Source: Cellulomonas uda
GTDB taxonomy: Bacteria > Actinomycetota > Actinomycetes > Actinomycetales > Cellulomonadaceae
Direction: 5' to 3'
Assembly: GCF_006538705.1 (NCBI RefSeq)
Contig: NZ_BJLP01000043.1
Coordinates: 1-34,242, forward strand
DNA length: 34,242 nt
Shown: piece after piece, positions 15,450 to 24,753 of the stretch
How the letters are laid out: each line of letters begins with the position of its first letter
Position numbering within the stretch: position 1 is the stretch's first letter
Program-made: the position numbers and the translations under genes
Notes under the pieces: generated by a model
Seen by the model: only the letters and a program-made list of their open reading frames with translations
The model's database searches: none
Told to the model about the DNA's origin: nothing

Positions 15450-18107
15450 GTGCCGACCCTGCGTGCGAGAGCCAGCGCCCTGCTCGCCGTGCTCCCGCTG
15501 GTCGTCGCGCTCGTGGCCGCACCGTCGGCCGCGACGCCGTCCTCGTCGCATGTCTCGTCCCCACCCGCACCCACGGGGCGGTGCACCGACCTGCTGGTGC
15601 TGAGCGTCCGCGGGTCCGGGGAGTCCACGTCCACGACGAAGACGAGCGCCGTGCGTGACGCGTTCCTCGACGGCGTCGACGGCCGGCGCACGACGACGGT
15701 CGAGACGCTGCCGTACCCGGCGGCGGCCATGTCCGTGCTCGCCGACGACTTCCGCCAGCTCATCGACCTCGGCCTGCCCGGCACGTCCGACTGGAGCTAC
15801 TTCCGGTCGATCGAGACCGGGGCGCAGGTGCTGCGCGAGCGGCTGAGCACCGCCCGGCGGACGTGCCCGGACCAGAAGTGGGCGCTCATCGGGTACTCGC
15901 AGGGTGCGATGGTGATCAGCGAGGTGCTCCCCGAGTTCCCCGACCCGCAGCTGTACGCGGGCGTCATGCTGGTCGCGAACCCGTCACGGTCGGCGGGCGA
16001 CCGGCAGGACAACATCGGCACCGCCATGCCGGGGAACGGGTTGAGCTCCTGGGTTCCGCCGGCCGGGCTCGGGTACGACGCGGTGCCGCACGCGCTCGCG
16101 GGGGTCACGACCGACCTGTGCGCCTCGCAGGACCTCGTGTGCGACACGGCGCGGCTGTTCGCGAACCTCGCCGCCCCGGTCACCGGGGTGCCGTGGGAAC
16201 CGATCGTCGGCATCGCCGCGCTCGTCGAGTACGGCACCGCCGTGCACACCGCGTACGACGTGCCCGAGCTGAGCGCGCTCGCCGGCCCCGCGATCGAGCG
16301 GGCCTCGAGGTTCGTCGTGCCCGAGCACCGCACCGTGACCGTCCTGGCCTGCGGCCCGTCGGGCGACGTGTCCGCCGCGGTCCCCGTCAAGGCCCTGAGC
16401 ACCGCGGGCGCCGCCGCCCAGCGGCGCACGGTCGAGCCCGCGCTGCTGACCGGTGCGCTCTCGGGCGCGACGTTCACCGAGCACGGCTTCACCCGAGGGC
16501 CGTACCGGCTCGACCTCGCCGACGACGGTCGCCTCACGGGCACGCTCCCCGCAGGGCGCTGGGAGCTGGTCACCACGGCGACGACCGGCCTCGAACCACC
16601 CCGCACGATCCGCGTCGTCGTGCACGTCGACACCGCAGGCACGTGCGGGGGTGTGGACGGGTACGTCACGGACCGTGACGGCGAGCCGGTCGAGGGGGCC
16701 GAGGTCTGGCTCGAGCGGACGACGGACGGGTGGGACGGCGAGTCCGACCGGCGCCTGGCGATGGACCGCACCGACAGCGACGGGTACTACGCGATCGTCG
16801 GCAGCTACGACGGCGAGTACCTGCTGTTCTTCAGCGACGGCCCGCCCACGGCGCAGACCTGGGAGCAGTCGCAGGCCGAGGGCTACGTCGACCTCTTCGA
16901 CCAGTACCACTCGACGCAGGCGCTGAGCAACGACTCCGCCTCGCCCTCGCGGGCGACGCCCGTCCACGTCGGCGGCCCGCTCGCCCGCACCGACCAGGCC
17001 CTGAGCCGGGCGTCGAGCGTCCACGTGTACGCGTACGACGGCGCGAGCGGCCGCGCCCTCGAGGGAATCGCCGTCAGCGAGTACGGGTGGGGGGCCGTCA
17101 CCCGGGCCGACGGCTGGGCGTTCCACACCGGTCGGTGGTCCTACGGCGGCTGCCGGAGCTACTTCGACACCGCCCGGGTGTACGTCGAGATGGCCGGCTA
17201 CGACCCGAGGCGCCCCGCCGAGAGCTCGGTCCGCATGGTCCGCGGGAGCTCGGTCACCGGGACGGTCAGGGACGAGCGGGGCCGGCCAGTGCCCGGCGCC
17301 ATGGTGCACCTCTCGCGGGAGCGATCGTGGGACCCCGCCGCGCCCGACACGGACTGGGGTGGTGGGACCGGCTGCTACTCGGGGCTCGGGACGAGCGAGA
17401 GCCGACAGGCCGTCACCGACGCGAACGGCCGGTACCGCATCGGCGCGCTGTACGGCGGGGTGAACCCGTACCTCCTGCACGCGGACCTCGGCACCACCAT
17501 CCTCAGCGCGGCACCGGTGACCCTGCCGCCCGCGCGGACCGGGTACCAGGACGTCGAGGTCGACCTCGGCTTCGCGACGCTCACGGCAGCGACCCCGACC
17601 GTCAGCGGCACCGCGAAGGTCGGTGTGCGGCTGACCGCCAAGCGCGGCACCTGGACCACGGGGACGTCGTTCGCCTACCAGTGGTCGGTGAACGGCAAGG
17701 CGGTCGCCGGGGCGACCGGGACGACGTTCACGCCGCGTGCGGCCGACGTCGGGCGGACCGTCACCGTCCGGGTCACCGGGACCAAGCCCGGGTACGTCAC
17801 GGCGACGCGGACGTCGAAGGCCACCGCCGCGGTCGTGAAGGGCACGCTGACGACCGCCCGGCCCACCGTGACCGGCACGCCCAAGGTCGGCGCGCGGCTC
17901 ACGGCCTACCGCGGGACCTGGACGGCGGGCACCACCTTCTCCTACCGCTGGTACGCGAACGGCAAGGCGATCAGCGGGGCGTCGTCGACGACGTACACGC
18001 TGAAGGCCTCCGACAGGGGCAAGGTCATCACGGTGAAGGTCACCGGCTCCAAACCGGGCTACGTGACCGCGACGACGACCTCGAAGGCGACCGCCGCGGT
18101 CCGTTGA
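15450..18107 (+). CDS. Secreted cutinase-like protein with CarboxypepD_reg-like and Ig-like repeats
   Basis: An 885-residue exported protein. A signal peptide (about 1-28, ending in an AxA-type site) precedes a cutinase-like alpha/beta hydrolase domain (about 44-280) with nucleophile Ser150 in GYSQG. The likely partners are Asp228 and His266, and cysteine pairs Cys45/Cys139 and Cys224/Cys231 sit where cutinases have disulfides. Two carboxypeptidase-regulatory-like beta domains follow (about 395-455 and 595-680), then two repeated Ig-like domains of about 88 residues (from about 710 and 799, each with a GTWT...YxWxxNGKA pattern). The esterase substrate is unknown; cutinase relatives cleave cutin, polyesters or lipids. 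There is no LPXTG anchor. The GTG is six bases after TACGGT. Confidence 0.88.
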   Translation: MPTLRARASALLAVLPLVVALVAAPSAATPSSSHVSSPPAPTGRCTDLLVLSVRGSGESTSTTKTSAVRDAFLDGVDGRRTTTVETLPYPAAAMSVLADDFRQLIDLGLPGTSDWSYFRSIETGAQVLRERLSTARRTCPDQKWALIGYSQGAMVISEVLPEFPDPQLYAGVMLVANPSRSAGDRQDNIGTAMPGNGLSSWVPPAGLGYDAVPHALAGVTTDLCASQDLVCDTARLFANLAAPVTGVPWEPIVGIAALVEYGTAVHTAYDVPELSALAGPAIERASRFVVPEHRTVTVLACGPSGDVSAAVPVKALSTAGAAAQRRTVEPALLTGALSGATFTEHGFTRGPYRLDLADDGRLTGTLPAGRWELVTTATTGLEPPRTIRVVVHVDTAGTCGGVDGYVTDRDGEPVEGAEVWLERTTDGWDGESDRRLAMDRTDSDGYYAIVGSYDGEYLLFFSDGPPTAQTWEQSQAEGYVDLFDQYHSTQALSNDSASPSRATPVHVGGPLARTDQALSRASSVHVYAYDGASGRALEGIAVSEYGWGAVTRADGWAFHTGRWSYGGCRSYFDTARVYVEMAGYDPRRPAESSVRMVRGSSVTGTVRDERGRPVPGAMVHLSRERSWDPAAPDTDWGGGTGCYSGLGTSESRQAVTDANGRYRIGALYGGVNPYLLHADLGTTILSAAPVTLPPARTGYQDVEVDLGFATLTAATPTVSGTAKVGVRLTAKRGTWTTGTSFAYQWSVNGKAVAGATGTTFTPRAADVGRTVTVRVTGTKPGYVTATRTSKATAAVVKGTLTTARPTVTGTPKVGARLTAYRGTWTAGTTFSYRWYANGKAISGASSTTYTLKASDRGKVITVKVTGSKPGYVTATTTSKATAAVR

Positions 18108-18110
18108 GCC

Positions 18111-18130
18111 GTGACGCGTCGTGACGCGTC
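18111..18130. repeat. 10-bp perfect tandem duplication after a stop codon
   Basis: GTGACGCGTC occurs twice in tandem, starting three bases after the TGA of the cutinase-like gene. Each copy contains another TGA and the palindrome ACGCGT. With GGTCAC just downstream (18143-18148) the second copy could form an imperfect hairpin between the two convergent genes. Confidence 0.85.
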
Positions 18131-18144
18131 GCCGGCACGCGCGG

Positions 18145-19065
18145 TCACGTCGTCGGCGCGGCCGGTGCGCAGGCGGTCAGGAGGCGCGCCCGGAGCGATG
18201 CCGAACGCTGCGCGTAGTCGCGCTGGCGCCGGACGTACTCGGCCTTGCCGTCAGGGGTCTCGATCGCGACGGGCTCCAGGCCGTACGACGACACGTCGTA
18301 CGGCGACGCCTGCATGTCGGTCGTGCGGATCTCGCGGGCGAGCTCGAAGCAGTCGAGCAGCAGGTCGCCGGGGACGAGCGGACCGAGCTTGAGCGCCCAC
18401 TTGTACAGGTCCATGTTCGCGTGCAGGCAGCCGGGCTGCTCCAGGGCGGGCTGGGACTCGCGGGTGGGCTGCAGCGTGTTGCGGGGTGCGGCGTCGGGGG
18501 TGAAGAAGCGGAACGCGTCGACGTGCGTGCACCGGATGCGGTGCGCCTCGACCACCTCGTCGGTGCCGCGACCGCCCAGCCGCAGGGGCAGCGGGTGCCG
18601 GTGCTCCTCCTCGCGGTAGACCATCGCCCACTCGTGCAGCCCGAAGCAGCCGGTCGCGGCCGGGCGTGCGGCGGTGGCGCCGACGATCGCCGCCACGTAC
18701 CGGACCGTGTCCCCGCGCTCGGCGAGGAACGCGTCCACGTCGAGGCGCGTGCGGCCGTCGTCGTCCACGATGTACCAGCGCCACGCGGCGTGCGGCGCGG
18801 GACCGTCGGGACCGGGCTCGAGCGCGACGCCCGCGCCCGGGTGCCAGCGGCGCAGCAGTGCGGGCTTGGTGGGGTAGTACTCGAACAGGAAGTCCTCGAT
18901 CGCGTGGCGTTCGTGGCGTGAGCGGCGCTCGCGGTGACCCGCGGTGGCCGCGTCGGCACGGGCGGCGTGCGCGTCGGCGGTCCGGCGCCACGTCGCGTGC
19001 GGCAGCACGACGAGCGGGCGCTCGACGGGCGGCGTCGCGGGCGTGGTCGTCGCGGGCGTGGTCAC
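18145..19065 (-). CDS. 3-methyladenine DNA glycosylase-like conserved actinobacterial protein
   Basis: A 306-residue protein matching a conserved actinobacterial family commonly labelled 3-methyladenine DNA glycosylase. The hallmark blocks are DFLFEYYPTKPALLRRWHPG (about 58-77), GCFGLHEWAMVYR (about 138-150), HRIRCTHVDAFRFFTP (about 174-189) and QPGCLHANMDLYKWALKLGP (about 208-227). I see no helix-hairpin-helix or other proven glycosylase motif, so the base-excision role rests on family labelling only. The N-terminus has a TTPATTTPAT low-complexity start. The GTG at 19065 is six bases after TACCCT (leaderless type). It is divergent from the DUF1304 gene, 87 bases apart. Confidence 0.75.
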   Translation of the reverse strand: MTTPATTTPATPPVERPLVVLPHATWRRTADAHAARADAATAGHRERRSRHERHAIEDFLFEYYPTKPALLRRWHPGAGVALEPGPDGPAPHAAWRWYIVDDDGRTRLDVDAFLAERGDTVRYVAAIVGATAARPAATGCFGLHEWAMVYREEEHRHPLPLRLGGRGTDEVVEAHRIRCTHVDAFRFFTPDAAPRNTLQPTRESQPALEQPGCLHANMDLYKWALKLGPLVPGDLLLDCFELAREIRTTDMQASPYDVSSYGLEPVAIETPDGKAEYVRRQRDYAQRSASLRARLLTACAPAAPTT

Positions 19066-19152
19066 CGCTCCAGGGTACGGACGCGCCGGTCACGTCCTGA
19101 CGCGCGGGCGCCCGACGCCGCACACGGGACGGGCTGGGGGCATGCTGGGGGC

Positions 19153-19539
19153 ATGGTGGTCGTGTGCGCGCTCCTCGCCCTGGCAGCCGCGGTGCTGCAC
19201 GTCGTGATCTTCGTGATGGAGGCGGTGCTGTTCCGCCGCCCGGACGTGCACCGACGCTTCCGCACGCAGCCGCAGGACGTCGAGACCGTGGCCCCGTGGG
19301 CGTACAACCAGGGCTTCTACAACCTGTTCCTCGCGGTGGGCGCCGGGGTCGGGGCGGCGCTGGTGCTCGCGGAGGGCTCTCGCCCGTCCGGGCTCGCGCT
19401 CGTGCTGCTCGCGTGCGGCTCGATGCTGGCGGCGGCCGTGGTGCTCGTCGCGAGCGACCGGCGCATGGCGCGGGCGGCGGCCACGCAGGGGACGCTCCCG
19501 CTGCTCGCGGTCGTCGCGGCGCTCGTCGTGCTCGTCTGA
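19153..19539 (+). CDS. DUF1304 membrane protein
   Basis: A 128-residue protein with four predicted membrane helices. It carries the DUF1304 hallmarks HVVIFVMEAVLF in helix 1 and APWAYNQGFYNLFLAVGA (about 47-64) before helix 2. The family's function is unknown. The ATG at 19153 lies six bases after CATGCT, a weak -10-like box, with only a G run between; an upstream ATG in another frame is not used. It ends convergently with the DUF418 gene. Confidence 0.88.
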   Translation: MVVVCALLALAAAVLHVVIFVMEAVLFRRPDVHRRFRTQPQDVETVAPWAYNQGFYNLFLAVGAGVGAALVLAEGSRPSGLALVLLACGSMLAAAVVLVASDRRMARAAATQGTLPLLAVVAALVVLV

Positions 19540-19560
19540 GACGGGCGTGGCCGTCGGCGA

Positions 19561-20592
19561 TCAGCCGACCGGTGCCGCGCGCGGCACCACCCGCTCGGCG
19601 ACGCGCGCGGAGACGCCGCGCAGCAACCGCTCGAGCGGTCCGCGTCCGAGCCAGGCGCGCCACGCCCAGCAGGCGAGGACGGTCGCGACGACGACCACGA
19701 GCCACGACGTCCACAGCGGTTGCCACACGATCTGCGGCCCGACGGCGGCGACCACGACGACCTGCGCCGTGTAGGCGGTGAAGGCGAGCGCGCCGACGGC
19801 GGCGAGCGGCGAGAGCGCGCGCGGCAGACGCGGTGCGGCCGCCAGGCACGCGGCGACGACGAGCAGCGCGGCCCCGGTGTTCCCGATGACCTCGACCGGG
19901 GACGACGCGTGCGGCCGGGTGGACAGCAGGGCCGGGTCCTCGGCGAGGAGCCGACCGAGCCACCCGCCGCCGTACCCGACGACGGCGAGCGCGCCGCCGA
20001 CGAGTGCCGTCCGGCGCTGCACCGCGGGCGCGGTCAGGTCGCAGCGGCCGAGCGCGAGCCCGGCGAGCAGGTACGCGGACCACACGAGCGCGGGGTAGTG
20101 CGGTCCGACGAGCAGCAGGGCGAGGTCCCCGAGGAGCCCCGCGCCCGGGTCGGCGTCGAGGCCGACCGCCTCGCGTACGGCCGGCGCGACGAGTGCCACG
20201 GTCGCCGCCGCCGCGACGAGCGTGCGCACGGTCCAGGTGAGCACCGCGCAGCCCGCGAGGAACAGCACGGCGTAGGTGGGCAGGATGACGAGGATCGGCG
20301 TGTCCAGCCGCTCGAGCGCCAGCCCCACGGCGAGCACGACGAGCGCGCGGCCCGCGATCCGTACCCGCGCCCGGGTGAGGTCACGGCCGACCACCGGAGC
20401 GCGGCCGCCGGACAGCAGTGCGAGCGAGAGCCCCGCGAGGACGACGAACAGCGCGGAGGACCGGCCGTCGGCGAGCTCGAGGACCCGGTCGGCGGTCGTG
20501 GTGCGGCCGGGCGCGTCGGGGCCGACGTGCGCGGTGACCATGCCGAGGACGGCGGTCCCGCGCGCGACGTCGATGCCCGCGAGCCGTGCCAC
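19561..20592 (-). CDS. DUF418/heparan-alpha-glucosaminide acetyltransferase-like membrane protein
   Basis: A 343-residue polytopic membrane protein with about nine to ten helices. The N-terminus RLAGIDVARGTAVLGMVTAH is typical of the DUF1624/HGSNAT and DUF418 groups, and the C-terminus ends WRAWLGRGPLERLLRGVS, the hallmark of DUF418. Members are thought to be membrane acyltransferases, but activity here is unproven. The GTG at 20592 is six bases after TAGCGT. Neighbouring genes give no clue to the acceptor. Confidence 0.87.
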   Translation of the reverse strand: MARLAGIDVARGTAVLGMVTAHVGPDAPGRTTTADRVLELADGRSSALFVVLAGLSLALLSGGRAPVVGRDLTRARVRIAGRALVVLAVGLALERLDTPILVILPTYAVLFLAGCAVLTWTVRTLVAAAATVALVAPAVREAVGLDADPGAGLLGDLALLLVGPHYPALVWSAYLLAGLALGRCDLTAPAVQRRTALVGGALAVVGYGGGWLGRLLAEDPALLSTRPHASSPVEVIGNTGAALLVVAACLAAAPRLPRALSPLAAVGALAFTAYTAQVVVVAAVGPQIVWQPLWTSWLVVVVATVLACWAWRAWLGRGPLERLLRGVSARVAERVVPRAAPVG

Positions 20593-20747
20593 GTGCCGAC
20601 GCTACGACGGGCGGTGCGGCACCCGCCGGACGTCGGAGGCGGCGCGCGGCGGTCGCTCGCGGTGCGGACCGGCGCTGTCGTCTCGCATGATGGGCCAGCG
20701 CGTCCCGTGCCTTGATCATCCCCCCGTCCCGGCGCCTACCCTCGCGT

Positions 20748-21563
20748 GTGAGCACCCGCGACGACGTCTACGTGCACGGCCACCACGAGTCGGTCCTGCG
20801 CTCCCACCGGTGGCGCACGGCCGAGAACTCGGCCGCGTACCTGCTGCCCGTGCTCGAGCCCGGCCAGCGCCTGCTCGACGTGGGCTGCGGTCCGGGCACG
20901 GTCACGATCGACCTCGCGCAGCGCGTCGCTCCGGGCGAGGTGCACGGGATCGACGCATCGAGCGCCGTCATCGAGATCGCCCGCAAGGCCGCCGCGGACG
21001 CCGGCGCCCTCAACGTGACGTTCGAGGTCGGCGACGCGTACGAGCTGGCGTTCGACGACGACACGTTCGACGTGGTGCACGCCCACCAGGTGCTCCAGCA
21101 CCTCACCGACCCGGTCGCGGCGCTGCGGGAGATGAGGCGCGTGACGCGCCCGGGCGGCGTGGTCGCGGTGCGCGACAGCGACTACTCGGGGATGACCTGG
21201 TTCCCGCCCTCGGCGGGCCTGGACGAGTGGTCCGCGCTGTACCACGAGGTCACGCAGGCCAACGGAGCCGAGGCGGACGCCGGGCGCCGGCTGCTGCAGT
21301 GGGTGCGCGAGGCCGGCTTCGACCCGGCGGGCGTCGCCCCGAGCGCCGGCGTGTGGTGCTACGCGACGCCCCAGGACCGTGCGTGGTGGGCCGGCCTGTG
21401 GGCCGACCGGTGCGTCGCGTCGAACTTCGCGCAGCAGGCGATCGCGCACGGGCTGGCCGACGAGGTCGGGCTCGAGCAGCTCGCGGACGCGTGGCACGAG
21501 TGGGGCCGCCAGCCCGACGGCTGGTTCGCGGTGCTGCACGGCGAGGTGCTCGCGCGCGCCTGA
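20748..21563 (+). CDS. SAM-dependent methyltransferase (UbiE/class I)
   Basis: A 271-residue cytosolic class I methyltransferase. Motif I LLDVGCGPGTVTIDL is at about residues 42-56, the acidic motif II residue lies in VHGIDASSAVIE, motif IV is FDVVHAHQVLQHL (about 106-118), and motif VI is RVTRPGGVVAVRDSDYSG. An N-terminal YVHGHHESVLRSHRWRT block is shared with actinobacterial methyltransferases of unknown substrate. The GTG at 20748 is five bases after TACCCT; the longer frame upstream has no ribosome binding site. The next gene starts 20 bases after its stop but has its own -10 box. Confidence 0.88.
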   Translation: MSTRDDVYVHGHHESVLRSHRWRTAENSAAYLLPVLEPGQRLLDVGCGPGTVTIDLAQRVAPGEVHGIDASSAVIEIARKAAADAGALNVTFEVGDAYELAFDDDTFDVVHAHQVLQHLTDPVAALREMRRVTRPGGVVAVRDSDYSGMTWFPPSAGLDEWSALYHEVTQANGAEADAGRRLLQWVREAGFDPAGVAPSAGVWCYATPQDRAWWAGLWADRCVASNFAQQAIAHGLADEVGLEQLADAWHEWGRQPDGWFAVLHGEVLARA

Positions 21564-21583
21564 CGCCGCCTAGGCTGGGCTCC

Positions 21584-22369
21584 GTGCGCATCGCCAGGTT
21601 CACGATCGGTTCGGATCCCCGCTTCGCCCTCGTCGAGGGGGAGCCCGGCTCGGAGGAGCTCGTGGTCATCACGGGCGACCCCATCTACACGCCGGTGCAG
21701 CCCACGGGGGAGCGCATCCCCCTGGACGACGACGCGGTGCGCCTGCTCGCACCCGTGATCCCGCGCTCCAAGGTCGTCGGCGTGGGGCGCAACTACGCGG
21801 ACCACGCGGCGGAGATGGGCAACGAGCTCCCCACGCAGCCGCTGCTGTTCCTCAAGCCCAACACGTCCGTCGTCGGCCCCGACGACCCGGTGGTGCTGCC
21901 GGACTGGACGGAGGAGGTCTCGTACGAGGCGGAGCTCGCGGTCGTGATCGGCAAGGTCACCAAGGGCGTGACGCCCGAGCGCGCGCTCGACCACGTCTTC
22001 GGGTTCACGGTCGCGAACGACATCACGGCGCGGGACATCCAGCGGTCGGACTCGCAGTGGACGCGCGCCAAGGGCTTCGACGGCTCGTGCCCGCTCGGCC
22101 CGTGGATCGTCCCCGGTCTCGACGTCGACGACCTCGCGGTGCGCTCGCGCGTCAACGGTGAGCCGCGGCAGGACGGGCGCACGTCGCAGATGGTGTTCGA
22201 CGTCGCGTACCTCGTGTCGTACGTCAGCGAGGTGTTCACGCTGCTGCCCGGGGACGTCATCCTCACGGGGACCCCCGCCGGCGTCGGGCCGGTGGTCGAC
22301 CGCGACGTCGTGGAGTGCGAGGTCGAGGGGATCGGCACGCTGCGCAACCCGGTGCTGCGCCGGCACTGA
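21584..22369 (+). CDS. Fumarylacetoacetate hydrolase-family protein
   Basis: A 261-residue protein of the FAH family, which cleaves or decarboxylates beta-keto and acylpyruvate acids with a divalent metal. Visible signatures are VGVGRNYADHAAEMGNE (about 63-79), LFLKPNTSVVG, the metal-ligand region SYEAELAVVIGK (about 109-120, Glu-x-Glu), FTVANDITARDIQ (about 140-152) and LTGTPAGVG (about 226-234). It resembles the actinobacterial copy commonly found next to gltX, as it is here. The GTG is seven bases after TAGGCT with no ribosome binding site. The exact substrate is unknown. Confidence 0.92.
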   Translation: MRIARFTIGSDPRFALVEGEPGSEELVVITGDPIYTPVQPTGERIPLDDDAVRLLAPVIPRSKVVGVGRNYADHAAEMGNELPTQPLLFLKPNTSVVGPDDPVVLPDWTEEVSYEAELAVVIGKVTKGVTPERALDHVFGFTVANDITARDIQRSDSQWTRAKGFDGSCPLGPWIVPGLDVDDLAVRSRVNGEPRQDGRTSQMVFDVAYLVSYVSEVFTLLPGDVILTGTPAGVGPVVDRDVVECEVEGIGTLRNPVLRRH

Positions 22370-22417
22370 GCCGGACCCGAGCACGGCGCGCGGACGCTCC
22401 CGACTACCCTGGGACCC

Positions 22418-23932
22418 GTGACCACCCCCGCTGTCGACGGCTCCGCCGTGCGTGTCCGCTTCTGCCCGTCCCCGACCGGTCTGCCGCACGTCGGCATGGT
22501 CCGCACCGCGTTGTTCAACTGGGCGTACGCGCGGCACACGGGCGGCACGTTCGTCTTCCGGATCGAGGACACGGACGCGGCGCGCGACTCCGAGGAGAGC
22601 TACCGCATGCTCCTCGACGCGCTGCGCTGGCTGGGGCTCGACTGGGACGAGGGCATCGAGGTCGGCGGCCCGCACGAGCCGTACCGGCAGTCGCAGCGCT
22701 ACGACCTGTACCGCGACGTCGTCGCGAAGCTGCTCGAGGGCGGGTACGCCTACGAGTCCTGGTCGACGCCCGAGGAGATCGAGGCGCGCCACCGCGCGGC
22801 GGGCCGCGACCCCAAGCTCGGCTACGACGGGTACGACCGCGACCTCACCGACGAGCAGCGGCTCGCGTACCGCGAGCAGGGCCGTGAGCCCGTCATCCGG
22901 GTGCGGATGCCCGACGAGGACATCACGTTCACCGACCTGGTGCGCGGTGACGTGACGTTCAAGGCCGGCTCGGTCCCGGACTTCGTGGTCGTGCGCGCCA
23001 ACGGCCACCCGCTGTACACACTGGTCAACCCGGTCGACGACGCGCTCATGGGCATCACGCACGTGCTGCGCGGCGAGGACCTGCTGTCCTCCACGCCGCG
23101 CCAGGTCGTGCTGTACCGCGCGCTGCTCGAGCTCGGCGTCGCGCAGGTGATGCCGCAGTTCGGCCACCTGCCGTACGTCATGGGCGAGGGCAACAAGAAG
23201 CTCTCGAAGCGCGACCCCGAGTCGAACCTGTTCCTGCACCGCGAGAACGGCTTCACCCCCGAGGGCCTGCTCAACTACCTCTCGCTGCTGGGGTGGGGCC
23301 TGTCCGCGGACCGCGACATCTTCACGGTCGACGAGCTCGTCGCGGCGTTCGACGTGCACGACGTGAACCCCAACCCTGCACGCTTCGACCTGAAGAAGGC
23401 CGAGGCGATCAACTCCGCGCACGTGCGCATGCTCGCGCCCGACGACTTCCGTGACCGTCTGGTCCCGTACCTGCACCACGCGGGCCTGGTGCCCGCGGAC
23501 TCCTTCGCCGACCTCTCGCACGAGCACCAGGACCTCCTGACGCGGGCGGCGCCCCTCGTGCAGGAGCGCATGACGCTGCTCGGCGAGGTCGTCGGGATGC
23601 TCGGCTTCCTGTTCGTCGCGGACGACGAGCTGCACGTCGAGGACGACGGCCGCAAGGCGCTGCGCGCGGAGTCGGCGCAGGTGCTGGACGCGGCGGTCGC
23701 CGCGCTGGAGGCGCTCCCCGCGGACGGCTTCACCACCGAGGCCACGCAGGCCGCGCTGCAGGCCGCGCTCGTCGACGAGGGCGGTCTCGGCATCAAGGCG
23801 CGCCTGGCGTACACGCCGCTGCGTGTCGCGGTGACCGGCCGACGCGTGTCCCCGCCGCTGTTCGAGTCGCTCGAGCTGCTCGGCAAGGACTCGACGTTGG
23901 CCCGCATCGCGGCGCTGCGCGCGTCCCTGTGA
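22418..23932 (+). CDS. gltX: Glutamyl-tRNA synthetase
   Basis: A 504-residue class I aminoacyl-tRNA synthetase that charges tRNA(Glu). The HIGH motif is HVGM (residues 24-27, after PSPTGLP), RIEDTD lies near residue 48, and the KMSKS equivalent is KLSKR near residue 261. The length is normal, with an intact anticodon-binding C-terminal half. The GTG at 22418 is seven bases after TACCCT and no ribosome binding site is present, so this essential gene also looks leaderless. Its stop overlaps the start of the HAD gene by four bases (GTGA), so the two are coupled. No tRNA gene is adjacent. Confidence 0.97.
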   Translation: MTTPAVDGSAVRVRFCPSPTGLPHVGMVRTALFNWAYARHTGGTFVFRIEDTDAARDSEESYRMLLDALRWLGLDWDEGIEVGGPHEPYRQSQRYDLYRDVVAKLLEGGYAYESWSTPEEIEARHRAAGRDPKLGYDGYDRDLTDEQRLAYREQGREPVIRVRMPDEDITFTDLVRGDVTFKAGSVPDFVVVRANGHPLYTLVNPVDDALMGITHVLRGEDLLSSTPRQVVLYRALLELGVAQVMPQFGHLPYVMGEGNKKLSKRDPESNLFLHRENGFTPEGLLNYLSLLGWGLSADRDIFTVDELVAAFDVHDVNPNPARFDLKKAEAINSAHVRMLAPDDFRDRLVPYLHHAGLVPADSFADLSHEHQDLLTRAAPLVQERMTLLGEVVGMLGFLFVADDELHVEDDGRKALRAESAQVLDAAVAALEALPADGFTTEATQAALQAALVDEGGLGIKARLAYTPLRVAVTGRRVSPPLFESLELLGKDSTLARIAALRASL

Positions 23933-24753
23933 CGGCCCCGACGCGGGACGCGGCACCCCGCGCGACGACGGGCGCTCTGGTCGACGGGGTGCTGTTCGAC
24001 ATCGACGACACGATCGTCGACACGCGCAGCGCGTTCGTCGCCGCCCTCGCGGCGGTCGGCGCCCGGTACCTCCCGCCGCTGCCGCCCGACGAGGCGGCGC
24101 GCCGCGACGAGGCGCTCCTGGCGATGTGGCGTGCGGACACCAACGGCCACTACCGCCGTTACACCCGCGGCGAGGTGCCCTACCTCGAGCAGAAGCGGGC
24201 GCGCGTCAACGAGCTGCATGCGGCGCACGGCGGCCCCGAGCTCGACGAGGCCGCGTTCGCCGCGTGGGACGAGGTCTTCGACGCGGCGTTCCGCGCCGCG
24301 TGGGTCGCGCACCCCGAGACCGAGGCCGTGCTCGCCACGCTGCTGGACGCGGGGCTGGCGCTCGGCGCGCTGTCGAACGCCGCGACGTCGATGCAGACCG
24401 CCAAGCTCACGGCCGCGGGCCTCGTCGACCGCGTCCCGCTGCTCGTGGCCGTCGACACCCTGGGCTTCGGCAAGCCCGACCCCCGGGTCTTCCTCGAGGC
24501 GTGCCGCCGGCTCGGCACGGACCCGGCGCGCACCGCGTACGTGGGTGACGAGGCGGACGTCGACGCGCTCGGGGCGCGCGACGCAGGCCTCGTCGGCGTG
24601 TGGCTCGACCGGCCCGGCGCACGTCGGCACCCGGTCGACGAGGCGTCCGTCACGGGAGTGACGGTCATCCGCTCGCTCGCCGAGCTGCCGGACGCCCTGG
24701 GCGTGCCCGCCGGGCCCGCTACGACAGCGTCGTCGCGCGCCAGCACCGCGTGA
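23929..24753 (+). CDS. HAD-superfamily hydrolase
   Basis: A 274-residue haloacid dehalogenase-type phosphatase. Motif I is [11 protein letters not shown] (Asp24 and Asp26), motif II LSNAATS (about 146), motif III lies in [12 protein letters not shown] (about 183), and motif IV in [13 protein letters not shown] (about 204). A helical cap lies between motifs I and II. The substrate is unknown. The GTG start overlaps the gltX stop (GTGA), which indicates cotranslation. The last 35 bases overlap the 3' end of the convergent methyltransferase gene, so the low-complexity tail ([10 protein letters not shown]) may be a late addition. Confidence 0.9.
   Translation: MTAPTRDAAPRATTGALVDGVLFDIDDTIVDTRSAFVAALAAVGARYLPPLPPDEAARRDEALLAMWRADTNGHYRRYTRGEVPYLEQKRARVNELHAAHGGPELDEAAFAAWDEVFDAAFRAAWVAHPETEAVLATLLDAGLALGALSNAATSMQTAKLTAAGLVDRVPLLVAVDTLGFGKPDPRVFLEACRRLGTDPARTAYVGDEADVDALGARDAGLVGVWLDRPGARRHPVDEASVTGVTVIRSLAELPDALGVPAGPATTASSRASTA

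Noticed and set aside
17062..17067. GGGAAT inside the cutinase-like gene
   Set aside because: It is coding, with no GTT 18 bases downstream.
19553..19569. Six-base hairpin GTCGGC/GCCGAC as a terminator between the DUF1304 and DUF418 genes
   Set aside because: The stem is short and of a kind expected by chance at this GC content.
21359..23956. 865-codon minus-strand frame opposite gltX
   Set aside because: It is antisense to gltX and the FAH-family gene, with no recognisable motif.
24719..24753. Frameshift or pseudogene at the HAD/methyltransferase tail overlap
   Set aside because: Both proteins are complete with all motifs. A 35-base convergent overlap is ordinary in dense genomes.
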